Of a DNA stretch of 15,684 nt, positions 1 to 7,097 are shown piece by piece. The stretch is from assembly GCA_015065045.1 (NCBI GenBank), contig SVRB01000022.1, forward strand, positions 1 to 15,684, in the 5' to 3' direction. Below the pieces are notes generated by a model, which was given only the letters and a program-made list of their open reading frames with translations, had not been told where the DNA came from and made no database searches. The position numbers were made by a program, and so were the translations under genes. The stretch is from Oscillospiraceae bacterium. GTDB lineage: Bacteria; Bacillota; Clostridia; Oscillospirales; CAG-272. Each line of letters starts with the position of its first letter. Within the stretch, counting starts at the first letter, position 1.

Positions 1-1498
1 CTTTAAATACGGGAAATGCAACCTTTTTTCTGTCGCGAAGCACCCTCTGTCCCGTCTTCTTCTCAAGAGTCATAAGAGGTACTTTTCCATAAACAATAAT
101 GCTTTTTCTTCCCTTTATATCTCTTATCTGAGCCAACGACAGCTCGGGGGATAAAATAACGCTTTCCATATCATCAAAATTCATCATAGAACCGTTATTA
201 TATACGTTAAGTCTAAAATCACCGTGGATTATAAATCCGTATTTTTCAGCAAGTCTCAATGCACCTATATTACCGATAAGACAATGCAAAGCTCCGTTTT
301 CCTTTGCTTTTTTCAGCTGAGCTTCAACTCTGTCCTTCTCACTGTCGAATATAACGGGCGGCATAATAATTCCGTTAGCCTTTCCCTTTACAAACTTTTC
401 AAGGGGCAGGTATACTATATCAAAATAATCTGTTTTCGGAATCGATTCGACGTTATAAAATCTTGCGCTGTTTATCTTTTTGGAGCTGTTATTACTTTTC
501 TTTAACTCAATATTGTCAGGAAGTCGGTCTTTCCTTTCTTCCGTTTTTATCACATCAAGCTCTCTGTGAACAGGCTTTAATTTTACATTAGTATTTCTTG
601 TAAGCTCCTTGTCATTCGTGCTTCTAACACCAAGCATACCGTTGTCAATTTTCTTAATAAAATATCCGTCAGAAAAACCGCTTCTGCTAAATACAGACGC
701 CAATTTTTCGATTTCAGTATTGGTCGCATTTCTGTTTTCGTCAAGCAATCTTCTATACGTATTCACAACAGAATAAACGTACGACGGAGACTTCATTCTT
801 CCCTCAATCTTCAACGAAGCAACACCTATATCAATAAGCTCCTTAACATGATTTGCAAGGCACATATCCTTTAATGAAATAGGATAACTGTTATTGTAAG
901 GCAAACGGCACGGTTGGGCGCATTCGCCTCTGTTTCCGCTTCTTCCGCCTATAAATGAGCTCATCAGGCATTGGCCTGACTGCGAAACGCACATTGCTCC
1001 GTGCACGAACATCTCAATTTCAATGGGGGATTTTTTTACCAACAGTTCAATATCCTGCTTTGACATTTCACGAGCGCAAACCATTCTGCTGAAGCCTATA
1101 TTTGCAAGATATTCTGCACTCTCTATATTATGTCCCGACATCTGCGTGCTTGCGTGAATTTCAAGAGAGGGTAAATATTCACGCAGCGCCTTTGATAAGC
1201 CGATATCGGCAGTTATAAGCGCATCTACTCCTGCCAAATACAAGCTTTCTGCATATTTCAATGCGTCAGCAAAGCATCTATCATATATAAGAGTATTTAA
1301 CGTTACGTATAATTTTACGCCGTTTTTATGGCATAATTCTACTGCCCTTGCAATTCCTTCATCGTCGAAGTTTTTTGCATTCATTCTGGCATTATACATC
1401 TTTCCGCCGAGGTATACCGCGTCAGCCCCTGCCGATATTGCCGCCTCAAGCGTTTCAAATGAGCCTGCGGGAGCCAATAATTCAGGTAATCTTTTCAT
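1..1498 (-). CDS. U32 family peptidase / RlhA-like protein, C-terminus missing
   Basis: The frame is open from an ATG at 1498 to the window edge, giving 499 visible residues and no stop. The N-terminus (PELLAPAGS, then AGADAVYLGG) and the U32 signature around residues 162-180 (EMFVHGAMC...SGQCLMS), followed by GGRSGNRGECAQPCR, place it firmly in peptidase family U32. Cys170, Cys177, Cys193 and Cys197 sit where the family binds an iron-sulfur cluster. Known U32 members include collagenase-like proteases and the RNA hydroxylases RlhA (23S rRNA) and TrhP (tRNA). The visible part is already longer than the short TrhP-type proteins, so a long RlhA-like architecture with an extra C-terminal domain is likely (inference). 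An AGAGGTG ribosome site lies upstream of the ATG. The gene starts 39 bases after the preceding oxidoreductase gene, so the two are probably co-transcribed. Family is certain; substrate is not. Confidence 0.93.
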   Translation of the reverse strand, partial: MKRLPELLAPAGSFETLEAAISAGADAVYLGGKMYNARMNAKNFDDEGIARAVELCHKNGVKLYVTLNTLIYDRCFADALKYAESLYLAGVDALITADIGLSKALREYLPSLEIHASTQMSGHNIESAEYLANIGFSRMVCAREMSKQDIELLVKKSPIEIEMFVHGAMCVSQSGQCLMSSFIGGRSGNRGECAQPCRLPYNNSYPISLKDMCLANHVKELIDIGVASLKIEGRMKSPSYVYSVVNTYRRLLDENRNATNTEIEKLASVFSRSGFSDGYFIKKIDNGMLGVRSTNDKELTRNTNVKLKPVHRELDVIKTEERKDRLPDNIELKKSNNSSKKINSARFYNVESIPKTDYFDIVYLPLEKFVKGKANGIIMPPVIFDSEKDRVEAQLKKAKENGALHCLIGNIGALRLAEKYGFIIHGDFRLNVYNNGSMMNFDDMESVILSPELSLAQIRDIKGRKSIIVYGKVPLMTLEKKTGQRVLRDRKKVAFPVFK

Positions 1499-1537
1499 GG
1501 TATTTCTTCACCTCTTTCGGATAAAATTTACTGTATA

Positions 1538-2545
1538 TTAAAGTCTTATAATCGTATTATTTTCAATAGCCTCTTGTGCTAAGCAAGCTGTCTTAAATGC
1601 ACTGAAAACGCTTTCTATCGTGGGATTGCCCTCTGTATTATTCTCGATCATATCAATAAGCGTACATACTTGTCCGTACATATCCTTGTACTGAGAATCG
1701 TTATTGATTATTCTGTATTCGCCGCTTTCTCCGTTGTAAAGGGTGATCAGATCGCCCTCTTCTCTGTCGTTAGCTCTCATTTCCTTAAGCACAAGCGAAA
1801 TTCTTCCCTTTGTGCCTATAAATTCTTTCATATTCTGCGATTCAATATTTCTGTTCCAGCCGGCTTCATAATAACCAACACATCCGTTCTCCATTCTGAA
1901 CGTCATGATCGTATAATCATTATTAGGCGCTGTCGGGTCAATCTTTGTTCCTACCCCTGAAACCTCGCATACCTTTGAATCGGTAAACCACTGCATTACG
2001 TCAACATAATGCACTCCGCAGTCAAGAACGGGCGAACAGTCGCTTAAAAGATTTGAAAAACGCTCGTTATTAAGCACATGATGATTTTGCACCATTCGAA
2101 CTGTTTTGAGTTCACCTATCGCTCCGCTTCTGATCAAGTCTCTTATTTTTATGTACGATTTATTGTGTCTGAGAATATGGGCAACAAGGACCTTTACGTT
2201 TGATTCCTTTACAATTCTTACAAATTCTTCTCCATCTGCAAGATTTGTTGCAATAGGCTTCTCACAGAGAACGTGCTTACCGTTTTTTGCGCACTCCTTT
2301 AATATCTCTAAATGTGTGGAAGTATAAGTCGCGATAATTACAATATCAATTCTGTCATCAGTCAAATATTTCTTATAATCTGTTCCGTATTCCAAAGAGC
2401 CATATTTTCTTGCGGCTAACTTGGCGTTTTCCTCGTTAGTATCAATAGTGGCAACTATTTGTATATTATCTCTGTAATAAATATTCTTCAAATGCTGACA
2501 GCCTATATGGCCACAGCCTATTACCATTATCCCGTATTTTTTCAA
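1538..2545 (-). CDS. Gfo/Idh/MocA family NAD(P)-dependent oxidoreductase (TTG start)
   Basis: This 335-residue protein has the two-domain plan of the superfamily. The Rossmann fold carries GCGHIG at residues 10-15 and the hallmark EKP at 95-97, whose Lys is the usual catalytic/cofactor-contacting residue. The C-terminal alpha/beta domain carries LDCGVHYVD, giving Asp175, His179 and Asp182 in the catalytic DxGxHxxD pattern. Members oxidise or reduce sugars, inositols, amino sugars or related polyols; the exact substrate cannot be read from the sequence. The start chosen is TTG at 2545, because AAGGGAG lies 8 bases upstream and the first beta strand begins at once; the next in-frame ATG (codon 7) would cut into that strand. 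It has its own promoter (2588-2616) and is followed 39 bases later by the U32 gene. Codon use is AT-rich with many ATA and TTA, unlike the second oxidoreductase at 2697-3743. Confidence 0.92.
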   Translation of the reverse strand: MKKYGIMVIGCGHIGCQHLKNIYYRDNIQIVATIDTNEENAKLAARKYGSLEYGTDYKKYLTDDRIDIVIIATYTSTHLEILKECAKNGKHVLCEKPIATNLADGEEFVRIVKESNVKVLVAHILRHNKSYIKIRDLIRSGAIGELKTVRMVQNHHVLNNERFSNLLSDCSPVLDCGVHYVDVMQWFTDSKVCEVSGVGTKIDPTAPNNDYTIMTFRMENGCVGYYEAGWNRNIESQNMKEFIGTKGRISLVLKEMRANDREEGDLITLYNGESGEYRIINNDSQYKDMYGQVCTLIDMIENNTEGNPTIESVFSAFKTACLAQEAIENNTIIRL

Positions 2546-2587
2546 AACCCAAACTCCCTTGAAAGCTTTACTTACTGTATCCTATAA

Positions 2588-2616
2588 ATTTTACCATATT
2601 CTTTTTCTATTTTCAA
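2588..2616 (-). promoter_or_regulatory. Sigma-A-type promoter for the oxidoreductase-U32 operon
   Basis: On the minus strand the -35 is TTGAAA (2611-2616), the spacer is exactly 17 bases, and the -10 is TAAAAT (2588-2593). A TG one base upstream makes an extended -10. It lies about 43 bases ahead of the TTG start and just below the terminator of the upstream gene. Confidence 0.75.
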
Positions 2617-2630
2617 TATATCAATAGCAT

Positions 2631-2673
2631 TTTAACAAAAAAACACATACCGATTATCTCGGTATGTGTTTTT
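2631..2673. terminator. Strong bidirectional intrinsic terminator
   Basis: A perfect 15-bp stem (2639-2653 paired with 2659-2673, core ACACATACCGA) has a 5-base loop. The outer stem is A/T so that both strands end in T-rich runs; the minus strand reads TTTTTTTGTTAAA after the stem. It ends transcription of the oxidoreductase gene that stops at 2697 and separates it from the next operon. Confidence 0.9.
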
Positions 2674-2696
2674 AATTTTGAAATTACTCAACAAAA

Positions 2697-3743
2697 TCAG
2701 TCGAGAACCTTTTCAACTGTCTTGTTTTCTGCAGATCTGTATGCAGCGTTTGTTACCTGCTGAATGTGCAAGCCGATTTCGATCGGAACTTCGATGGGAG
2801 CATCGTTAAGAATTGAGTTAGAGAAAGATTCGATTTCTCTTGTATACATATTACCAAACTCAACGTCGAGAGTCTTAGCTTCTACATCGTTTCTTGTCTG
2901 TGCAGCATCGTATCCGCCGCCGTTAGATGAGAAGATTTCAACCTTACCGTCGTCGTTCTGTCCGAGTGTCTTTTCAGCAATAACTGAACCGCGAGTACCG
3001 TAAATTTCCAAGTGGCACTTTGCAGCTTCGTCCGGAACGTTGAAGTGTGAGTCTACGTAGCATACAGCTCCGTTTTCAAGCTTAAAGAGAACGTTTGCAG
3101 AGTCGTCAACGTTGTAGTTGAATGTTCTTGTATCAACAAATGCTGCAACTTCCTTAGCTCTTGATCCGAGAATATATTCGAGAATATCGATTGCGTGTAC
3201 AGCCATATCAACAAGCGCGCCGCCGCCTGAAAGCTTCTTTTCCTGACGCCATGCACCGGGAATATCGGGATACCAGCATGTAAACTGCGCTCTTGCAGAT
3301 ACAACATCACCGATTCCGCCTTCAGCAATAAATTTCTTGATTGCTGTGTTGTATGCACCAAATCTCATCATAAAGCCTGTAGCAGCCTTGATTCCTGCTT
3401 CGTTACAAGCATCGATAACCTTTTTACAATCTTCGATAGAAAGTGCGATGGGCTTTTCGCAAAGGAGATGCTTACCTGCCTTAGCTACTGCCAATGCGGG
3501 TTCAACGTGTGCAAATACAGGAGATGCTATATAAATAGCTTCAACTTCAGGGTTGTCGATGAGCTCCTGGAAGTTTTCGTAAGCATACTTACAACCGTAT
3601 TTTGCTCTGATCTTTTCTGCAAGCTCCATATTTACTTCCATTACAGCAACAAGCTCTGCGTTTTCAGCAAGAAGCAAACCGGGAATCGTACGACGGTCAG
3701 CAATACCTCCCGCGCCAATTACACCCCATTTAACCTTTTTCAT
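2697..3743 (-). CDS. Gfo/Idh/MocA family oxidoreductase, second paralogue
   Basis: This 348-residue protein starts at an ATG (3743) preceded by GGAGG 9 bases upstream. The Rossmann motif GAGGIA is at residues 10-15, EKP at 96-98, and the catalytic-domain pattern GGGALVDMAVHAID gives Asp179, His183 and Asp186. These assign it to the superfamily of NAD(P)-dependent sugar/polyol dehydrogenases. It is only a distant relative of the protein at 1538-2545: the motifs match, but the surrounding sequence differs. FTCWYPDIPGAWRQ (residues 154-167) is reminiscent of sugar-dehydrogenase-type members that bind a pyranose, which is inference only. Codon use is biased toward GTT, GCT, AAG, CTT and ATC, as in groEL, which suggests high expression. 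It is a single-gene transcript with two possible promoters upstream and a strong terminator downstream. It is divergent from hom. Confidence 0.93.
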   Translation of the reverse strand: MKKVKWGVIGAGGIADRRTIPGLLLAENAELVAVMEVNMELAEKIRAKYGCKYAYENFQELIDNPEVEAIYIASPVFAHVEPALAVAKAGKHLLCEKPIALSIEDCKKVIDACNEAGIKAATGFMMRFGAYNTAIKKFIAEGGIGDVVSARAQFTCWYPDIPGAWRQEKKLSGGGALVDMAVHAIDILEYILGSRAKEVAAFVDTRTFNYNVDDSANVLFKLENGAVCYVDSHFNVPDEAAKCHLEIYGTRGSVIAEKTLGQNDDGKVEIFSSNGGGYDAAQTRNDVEAKTLDVEFGNMYTREIESFSNSILNDAPIEVPIEIGLHIQQVTNAAYRSAENKTVEKVLD

Positions 3744-3765
3744 AGTTAATTTCCTCCGAAATAGT

Positions 3766-3794
3766 ATAATAATTTTATTTTTTAATCATATCAA
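3766..3794 (-). promoter_or_regulatory. Candidate proximal promoter for oxidoreductase 2697-3743
   Basis: On the minus strand TTGATA (3789-3794) is followed by a 17-base spacer and TATTAT (3766-3771). The start point would lie about 15 bases before the ATG, so the GGAGG site would sit very near the mRNA 5' end. This makes it less likely than the distal alternative. Confidence 0.4.
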
Positions 3795-3821
3795 GAACAT
3801 TGTCAAAACATTCTTCATTTT

Positions 3822-3850
3822 ATTATACAATATCCTACCATATTTTACAA
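3822..3850 (-). promoter_or_regulatory. Candidate distal promoter for oxidoreductase 2697-3743
   Basis: On the minus strand TTGTAA (3845-3850), a 17-base spacer and a consensus TATAAT (3822-3827) form a good sigma-A promoter. It would give a leader of about 70 bases. Confidence 0.6.
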
Positions 3851-3905
3851 GTATTTTTTTATTTTTCTTTGTCTTTTTTATATGTCAAAAATAATTTATT
3901 CACTA

Positions 3906-3934
3906 TTGAAATTTGTAGATTTGTGTGTTATAAT
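3906..3934 (+). promoter_or_regulatory. Promoter for hom
   Basis: TTGAAA (3906-3911), a 17-base spacer and consensus TATAAT (3929-3934) with an extended TGT make a near-ideal sigma-A promoter. The leader to the ATG at 3991 is about 50 bases. I saw no T-box, riboswitch or attenuator-like hairpin in it, so transcriptional control by a leader RNA looks unlikely. Confidence 0.8.
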
Positions 3935-3990
3935 ATCATTATTATACATTCTGTTACTTTTTATAACAGTAAACATTTACGAGGTACATC

Positions 3991-5184
3991 ATGATCAATA
4001 TTGCTATTTTAGGTTTTGGAGTAGTTGGTAGCGGTATCGCTGAGGTAATTACCCAAAACAGCGAAATTATAAAAAAGAAGATTGGGGACAGTATTAACAT
4101 TAAATATATCCTTGATTTAAGAGAATTTCCCGACAGTCCTTTTGCAGATAAGATCGTTCACGATTTTAATATAATTTTAAACGACGATGAGGTTTCAATC
4201 GTAGCTGAAGCTATGGGCGGACTTCACCCTGCTTTTGATTTCTCCGAGCAGGCACTCAAAAAAGGAAAATCAGTTGTTACTTCAAATAAGCACGTTGTTG
4301 CTGAAAAAGGTGACGTTCTTCTTAAAACAGCAGAAGAAAACGGCGCAAGATATCTCTTTGAAGCAAGCGTTGGCGGCGGTATTCCCGTTCTCCGTCCTCT
4401 CGGCACTTGTCTTGCAGCTAACAAGATCAACGAAATCAACGGTATCCTTAACGGTACTACAAACTATATTCTCACTCAGATGATCGACTTCGGCAAGACA
4501 TTTGAGGTTGCTCTCAAGGAAGCTCAGCAAAAGGGTTATGCTGAAGCAAATCCCTCAGCAGATGTTGATGGTATCGACGCTTGCAGAAAGATTTGTATTC
4601 TCGCTGCAATCGCTTTCGGAAAGCTTATTGATCCTTCCGAGGTTTCAACAACGGGTATTTCAAACATCAGACTTAACGACGTTAAGAACGCATCTGAAGC
4701 AGGATATGCTATCAAGCTCATCGGACAGGCTAAGGATATTGACGGAAAAATGTCAGTTTCCGTTGCTCCCAGACTTGTTCCCCACGATAACCTTCTCTCT
4801 AAGGTAGACGACGTATTTAACGGCGTACTCGTAAACGGTAATGCAAGTGATGATATCATCTTCATCGGAAAAGGCGCAGGAAAAATGCCTACTGCAAGCG
4901 CAGTTGTATCCGACATTGTTGATATTGCGGGCAGACCTGAAATTAAAAATCAGCAGTGGGATAAGGCTGAAAAGACTGACCTTGTTTCTGCAGATGACGT
5001 TGTTGCTTCATATTACGTATGCACAAGTTCATCAGAAGATGCTGTTAAAGCTGTCTTTGCAGAATATTCCGCACTTTCTCTTAAAGACGGTGAATTTGCG
5101 TTTATCATTCCCGCTCTTAAGAAAACAGAGCTTGATGAAAAGCTTGCAAAGCTCGAAGTTATTTCCTGCCTCGAAATACTTTAA
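3991..5184 (+). CDS. hom: Homoserine dehydrogenase with compact ACT-like C-terminus
   Basis: Homoserine dehydrogenase interconverts aspartate semialdehyde and homoserine with NAD(P)H at the branch to threonine and methionine. The 397-residue protein has the Rossmann motif GFGVVGSG (8-15), TSNKHVVAEKG (97-107) and EASVGGGIPVLRPL (124-137). It also has GILNGTTNYIL (151-161), then GYAEANPSADVDGIDACRK (182-200) with the expected catalytic Asp196 and Lys200, and GKGAGKMPTASAV (293-305). The final ~60 residues keep an ACT-like order of strands and helices (YYVCT ... EDAVKAVFAEY ... EFAFIIP ... LDEKLAKL). They lack the DKPGVL-type loop normally used for effector binding, so feedback control by threonine may be altered (inference). 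The start is supported by GAGG 6 bases upstream. No other threonine gene is adjacent; it stands alone with its own promoter and terminator. Confidence 0.97.
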   Translation: MINIAILGFGVVGSGIAEVITQNSEIIKKKIGDSINIKYILDLREFPDSPFADKIVHDFNIILNDDEVSIVAEAMGGLHPAFDFSEQALKKGKSVVTSNKHVVAEKGDVLLKTAEENGARYLFEASVGGGIPVLRPLGTCLAANKINEINGILNGTTNYILTQMIDFGKTFEVALKEAQQKGYAEANPSADVDGIDACRKICILAAIAFGKLIDPSEVSTTGISNIRLNDVKNASEAGYAIKLIGQAKDIDGKMSVSVAPRLVPHDNLLSKVDDVFNGVLVNGNASDDIIFIGKGAGKMPTASAVVSDIVDIAGRPEIKNQQWDKAEKTDLVSADDVVASYYVCTSSSEDAVKAVFAEYSALSLKDGEFAFIIPALKKTELDEKLAKLEVISCLEIL

Positions 5185-5201
5185 TCTATTTTTGATTATT
5201 A

Positions 5202-5240
5202 AAAGCACAAAAGCATTATCGCTTTTGTGCTTTATTTTTT
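5202..5240. terminator. Convergent intrinsic terminator between hom and the symporter gene
   Basis: A perfect 13-bp stem (5202-5214 with 5221-5233, core AGCACAAAAGC) has a 6-base loop. On the plus strand it is followed by TTTATTTTTT. The right arm overlaps the stop codon of the minus-strand gene ending at 5232. The T-tract is strong for hom and weaker for the symporter transcript. Confidence 0.85.
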
Positions 5241-6560
5241 GAAATAATCGTGTGTAGCTTTGCTTATTTCGCCTGACGCAATAAGAATACATAAAGTATT
5301 TATCACTGTCATTACTGATATATTCAAATCTGTTAATCCCCACATAATTTTACTGCTTGCGACTGAACCGTAAATTACTGCAACACAAAATAGAATTCTA
5401 TATATAAATTGATATTTTTTGTTTTTTGTTAAATAAGCAACGCATTCAACACCGTAAAAGCCTTGACATATCACTGTCGCATAAGCAAATAACAATACGG
5501 ATATTGCAATCACAAACCCGGCGCTACTGCCAATATACTTACCGTAAGATGCCAATACAAGCTCCATTCCCGATAAGCCTTTTTCTATAACAAACTCGTC
5601 AAACGACAAAAGTATTACAAATGCTGTCAAATTACACATCACAACTGTATCTGCGAAAACCTCGAATATCCCCCAAAAACCCTGCTCTACAGGGTTTGAT
5701 AAATTTGATTTTGCGTGAGCTATGGGAGAAGTACCGCTTCCTGCCTCGTTTGACATTATCCCTCTCGCTACACCGTACCTCATAGCTCTCGATATCGTAT
5801 ATCCGCCAACACCACCTAAAAATGCCTTAAAATTAAACGCCTCAACAAAAATAAGTTTTATAACCCCGTATAATTTATCAGCATTGGTTATAATTATATA
5901 AAGAGATAAAACTATATAAACCAAAGTTACGATAGGAATAACGGTTGCCGTTATATCGGATATACGCTTGGCGCCTTTGTATATCGATATAAATACTATA
6001 GCCGAGATCACAATTCCAAGATAGATGGGCTTTATAGAAAAAACGTGACTGAATGATTCAGTAACAGCATTTATTTGAACTATATTCCCTACTGTTATTG
6101 AATTTGCAATACACAAAAAAGCAAAAATAACCGATAAAAACGGCATATTTAAAGCGTCACGCATATAATACATAGCGCCCCCTCTTTTTTCTTTGCCGTC
6201 ATCTATTCTGTATTTCATAGCAAGAACGACCTCGCCGTATTTTAACGGCATAGCTGCAAATGCACTTAATGTAAGCCAAAAAACAGCCCCCGCACCGCCC
6301 GAATAGATCGCTGTAGATACACCGACTATATTACCGACTCCAAGCGTACTTGCCAATGCTAAAACAGCACTTTTCAGAGGCGACATTCCTTCGTTTTCAT
6401 TTTTACTCGTCAATACATATATTATTTTGCTTGGTTTAGTTAATATAAAGCTGCCGTACTTTATAAACAGAAAAGTACCTACAATAAATATCACAAACGG
6501 CAGTGCCGGTCCGAATATATACGTATTGAAAAATTCGAGTATACTTTCGATGTATTTCAT
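5232..6560 (-). CDS. AGCS family sodium:alanine/glycine symporter
   Basis: This is a 442-residue polytopic inner-membrane protein with about ten hydrophobic segments. It carries amino acids, typically alanine or glycine, together with Na+. Family signatures are GVGNIVGVSTAI (74-85) leading to GGAGAVFWL (88-96), MPLKYGEVVLAMKYR (104-118), GGAMYYM (127-133), SNEAGSGTSPIAHA (270-283) and PVEQGFWGIFEVFADT (290-305). Length fits the family. The ATG at 6560 is preceded on the minus strand by a run of seven G (AGGGGGGGAATAA), an atypical ribosome site lacking the central A of AGGAGG. The gene converges on hom and is divergent from groES. Exact amino-acid specificity cannot be decided. Confidence 0.95.
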   Translation of the reverse strand: MKYIESILEFFNTYIFGPALPFVIFIVGTFLFIKYGSFILTKPSKIIYVLTSKNENEGMSPLKSAVLALASTLGVGNIVGVSTAIYSGGAGAVFWLTLSAFAAMPLKYGEVVLAMKYRIDDGKEKRGGAMYYMRDALNMPFLSVIFAFLCIANSITVGNIVQINAVTESFSHVFSIKPIYLGIVISAIVFISIYKGAKRISDITATVIPIVTLVYIVLSLYIIITNADKLYGVIKLIFVEAFNFKAFLGGVGGYTISRAMRYGVARGIMSNEAGSGTSPIAHAKSNLSNPVEQGFWGIFEVFADTVVMCNLTAFVILLSFDEFVIEKGLSGMELVLASYGKYIGSSAGFVIAISVLLFAYATVICQGFYGVECVAYLTKNKKYQFIYRILFCVAVIYGSVASSKIMWGLTDLNISVMTVINTLCILIASGEISKATHDYFKK

Positions 6561-6622
6561 TTATTCCCCCCCTATATTTATCTAATGTTTTTTAGGTTTG
6601 TTATACATTTCTTAAAGGTAGT

Positions 6623-6650
6623 TTTATAAATGTTAAATATGTGTTAACAA
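6623..6650 (-). promoter_or_regulatory. Possible promoter for the symporter gene
   Basis: On the minus strand TTGTTA (6645-6650), a 16-base spacer and TATAAA (6623-6628) are the best match in the interval. The perfect palindrome AATCGCGATT (6649-6658) lies directly upstream, between this promoter and the groES promoter. It could be a chance occurrence or a binding site. Confidence 0.35.
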
Positions 6651-6662
6651 TCGCGATTATGC

Positions 6663-6691
6663 TTGATTTTTGTTTGGAAAAAATATACAAT
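6663..6691 (+). promoter_or_regulatory. Promoter for groES-groEL
   Basis: TTGATT (6663-6668), a 17-base spacer and TACAAT (6686-6691) place the start point near 6698, just upstream of the CIRCE element, which is the usual arrangement for HrcA-repressed promoters. Confidence 0.7.
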
Positions 6692-6702
6692 AACCATTAG
6701 TG

Positions 6703-6729
6703 TTAGCAAACAAGACCTTAGAGTGCTAA
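6703..6729 (+). promoter_or_regulatory. CIRCE operator (HrcA site), left half degenerate
   Basis: The element TTAGCAAAC - 9 bases - GAGTGCTAA matches the CIRCE consensus TTAGCACTC-N9-GAGTGCTAA. The right half is perfect; the left half differs at two of nine positions. The spacing of exactly nine and its place between the promoter and groES make the assignment safe. HrcA would repress the operon at low temperature or in the absence of unfolded protein. Confidence 0.9.
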
Positions 6730-6780
6730 CAACCAAAAAAAGTTATTTTTAATTTATCTTATTTTATGGAGGGATATATT

Positions 6781-7065
6781 ATGACACTTAAACCCTTGGC
6801 AGACCGTGTTGTTATTAAAATGGTCGAAGCTGAAGAAACAACAAAGAGCGGAATCATTCTCGCAGGAACTGCAAAAGAAAAGCCCCAGGTTGCTGAAGTA
6901 GTTGCAGTTGGCCCCGGTGGTAACGTTGACGGTAAAGAAATCGTTATGACTGTTAAAGCCGGCGATAAGGTTATTACAAGCAAATATTCCGGAACAGAAG
7001 TTAAATGCGACGGTGTTGAATACATTATTGTAAAACAGAACGACATTCTCGCTATCGTTGAATAA
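6781..7065 (+). CDS. groES: Co-chaperonin GroES (Hsp10)
   Basis: The 94-residue protein forms the heptameric lid of the GroEL chamber. LKPLADRVVIKM (3-14), the mobile loop around 18-36 with the GroEL-contacting IIL (25-27), and the C-terminal KQNDILAIVE are all typical. The start at 6781 is chosen over the in-frame ATG at 6766 because GGAGGG (6768-6773) lies 7 bases before it and the upstream ATG overlaps that ribosome site; the family also starts at this point. It is the first gene of a two-gene operon under CIRCE control, 32 bases before groEL. Confidence 0.98.
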   Translation: MTLKPLADRVVIKMVEAEETTKSGIILAGTAKEKPQVAEVVAVGPGGNVDGKEIVMTVKAGDKVITSKYSGTEVKCDGVEYIIVKQNDILAIVE

Positions 7066-7097
7066 CGGTAAAAGCATTATTACGGAGGTTATTTATT

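Noticed and set aside
224..505. 93-residue plus-strand frame
   Set aside because: It is antisense to the U32 gene, which is open across this whole stretch on the minus strand.
3935..3990. Possible leader control (T-box or riboswitch) before hom
   Set aside because: The leader is only about 50 bases and lacks the needed helices or conserved boxes.
4536..4916. 126-residue minus-strand frame
   Set aside because: It lies fully within hom, which has complete family motifs.
6649..6658. Perfect palindrome AATCGCGATT between symporter and groES promoters
   Set aside because: Ten-base palindromes are expected several times by chance in a window of this size; only its position is suggestive, so it is noted with the promoter rather than called an operator.
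6766..6780. Upstream in-frame ATG of groES adding five residues
   Set aside because: This ATG overlaps the GGAGGG ribosome site of the ATG at 6781, and the family starts with MTLKPL-like sequence.
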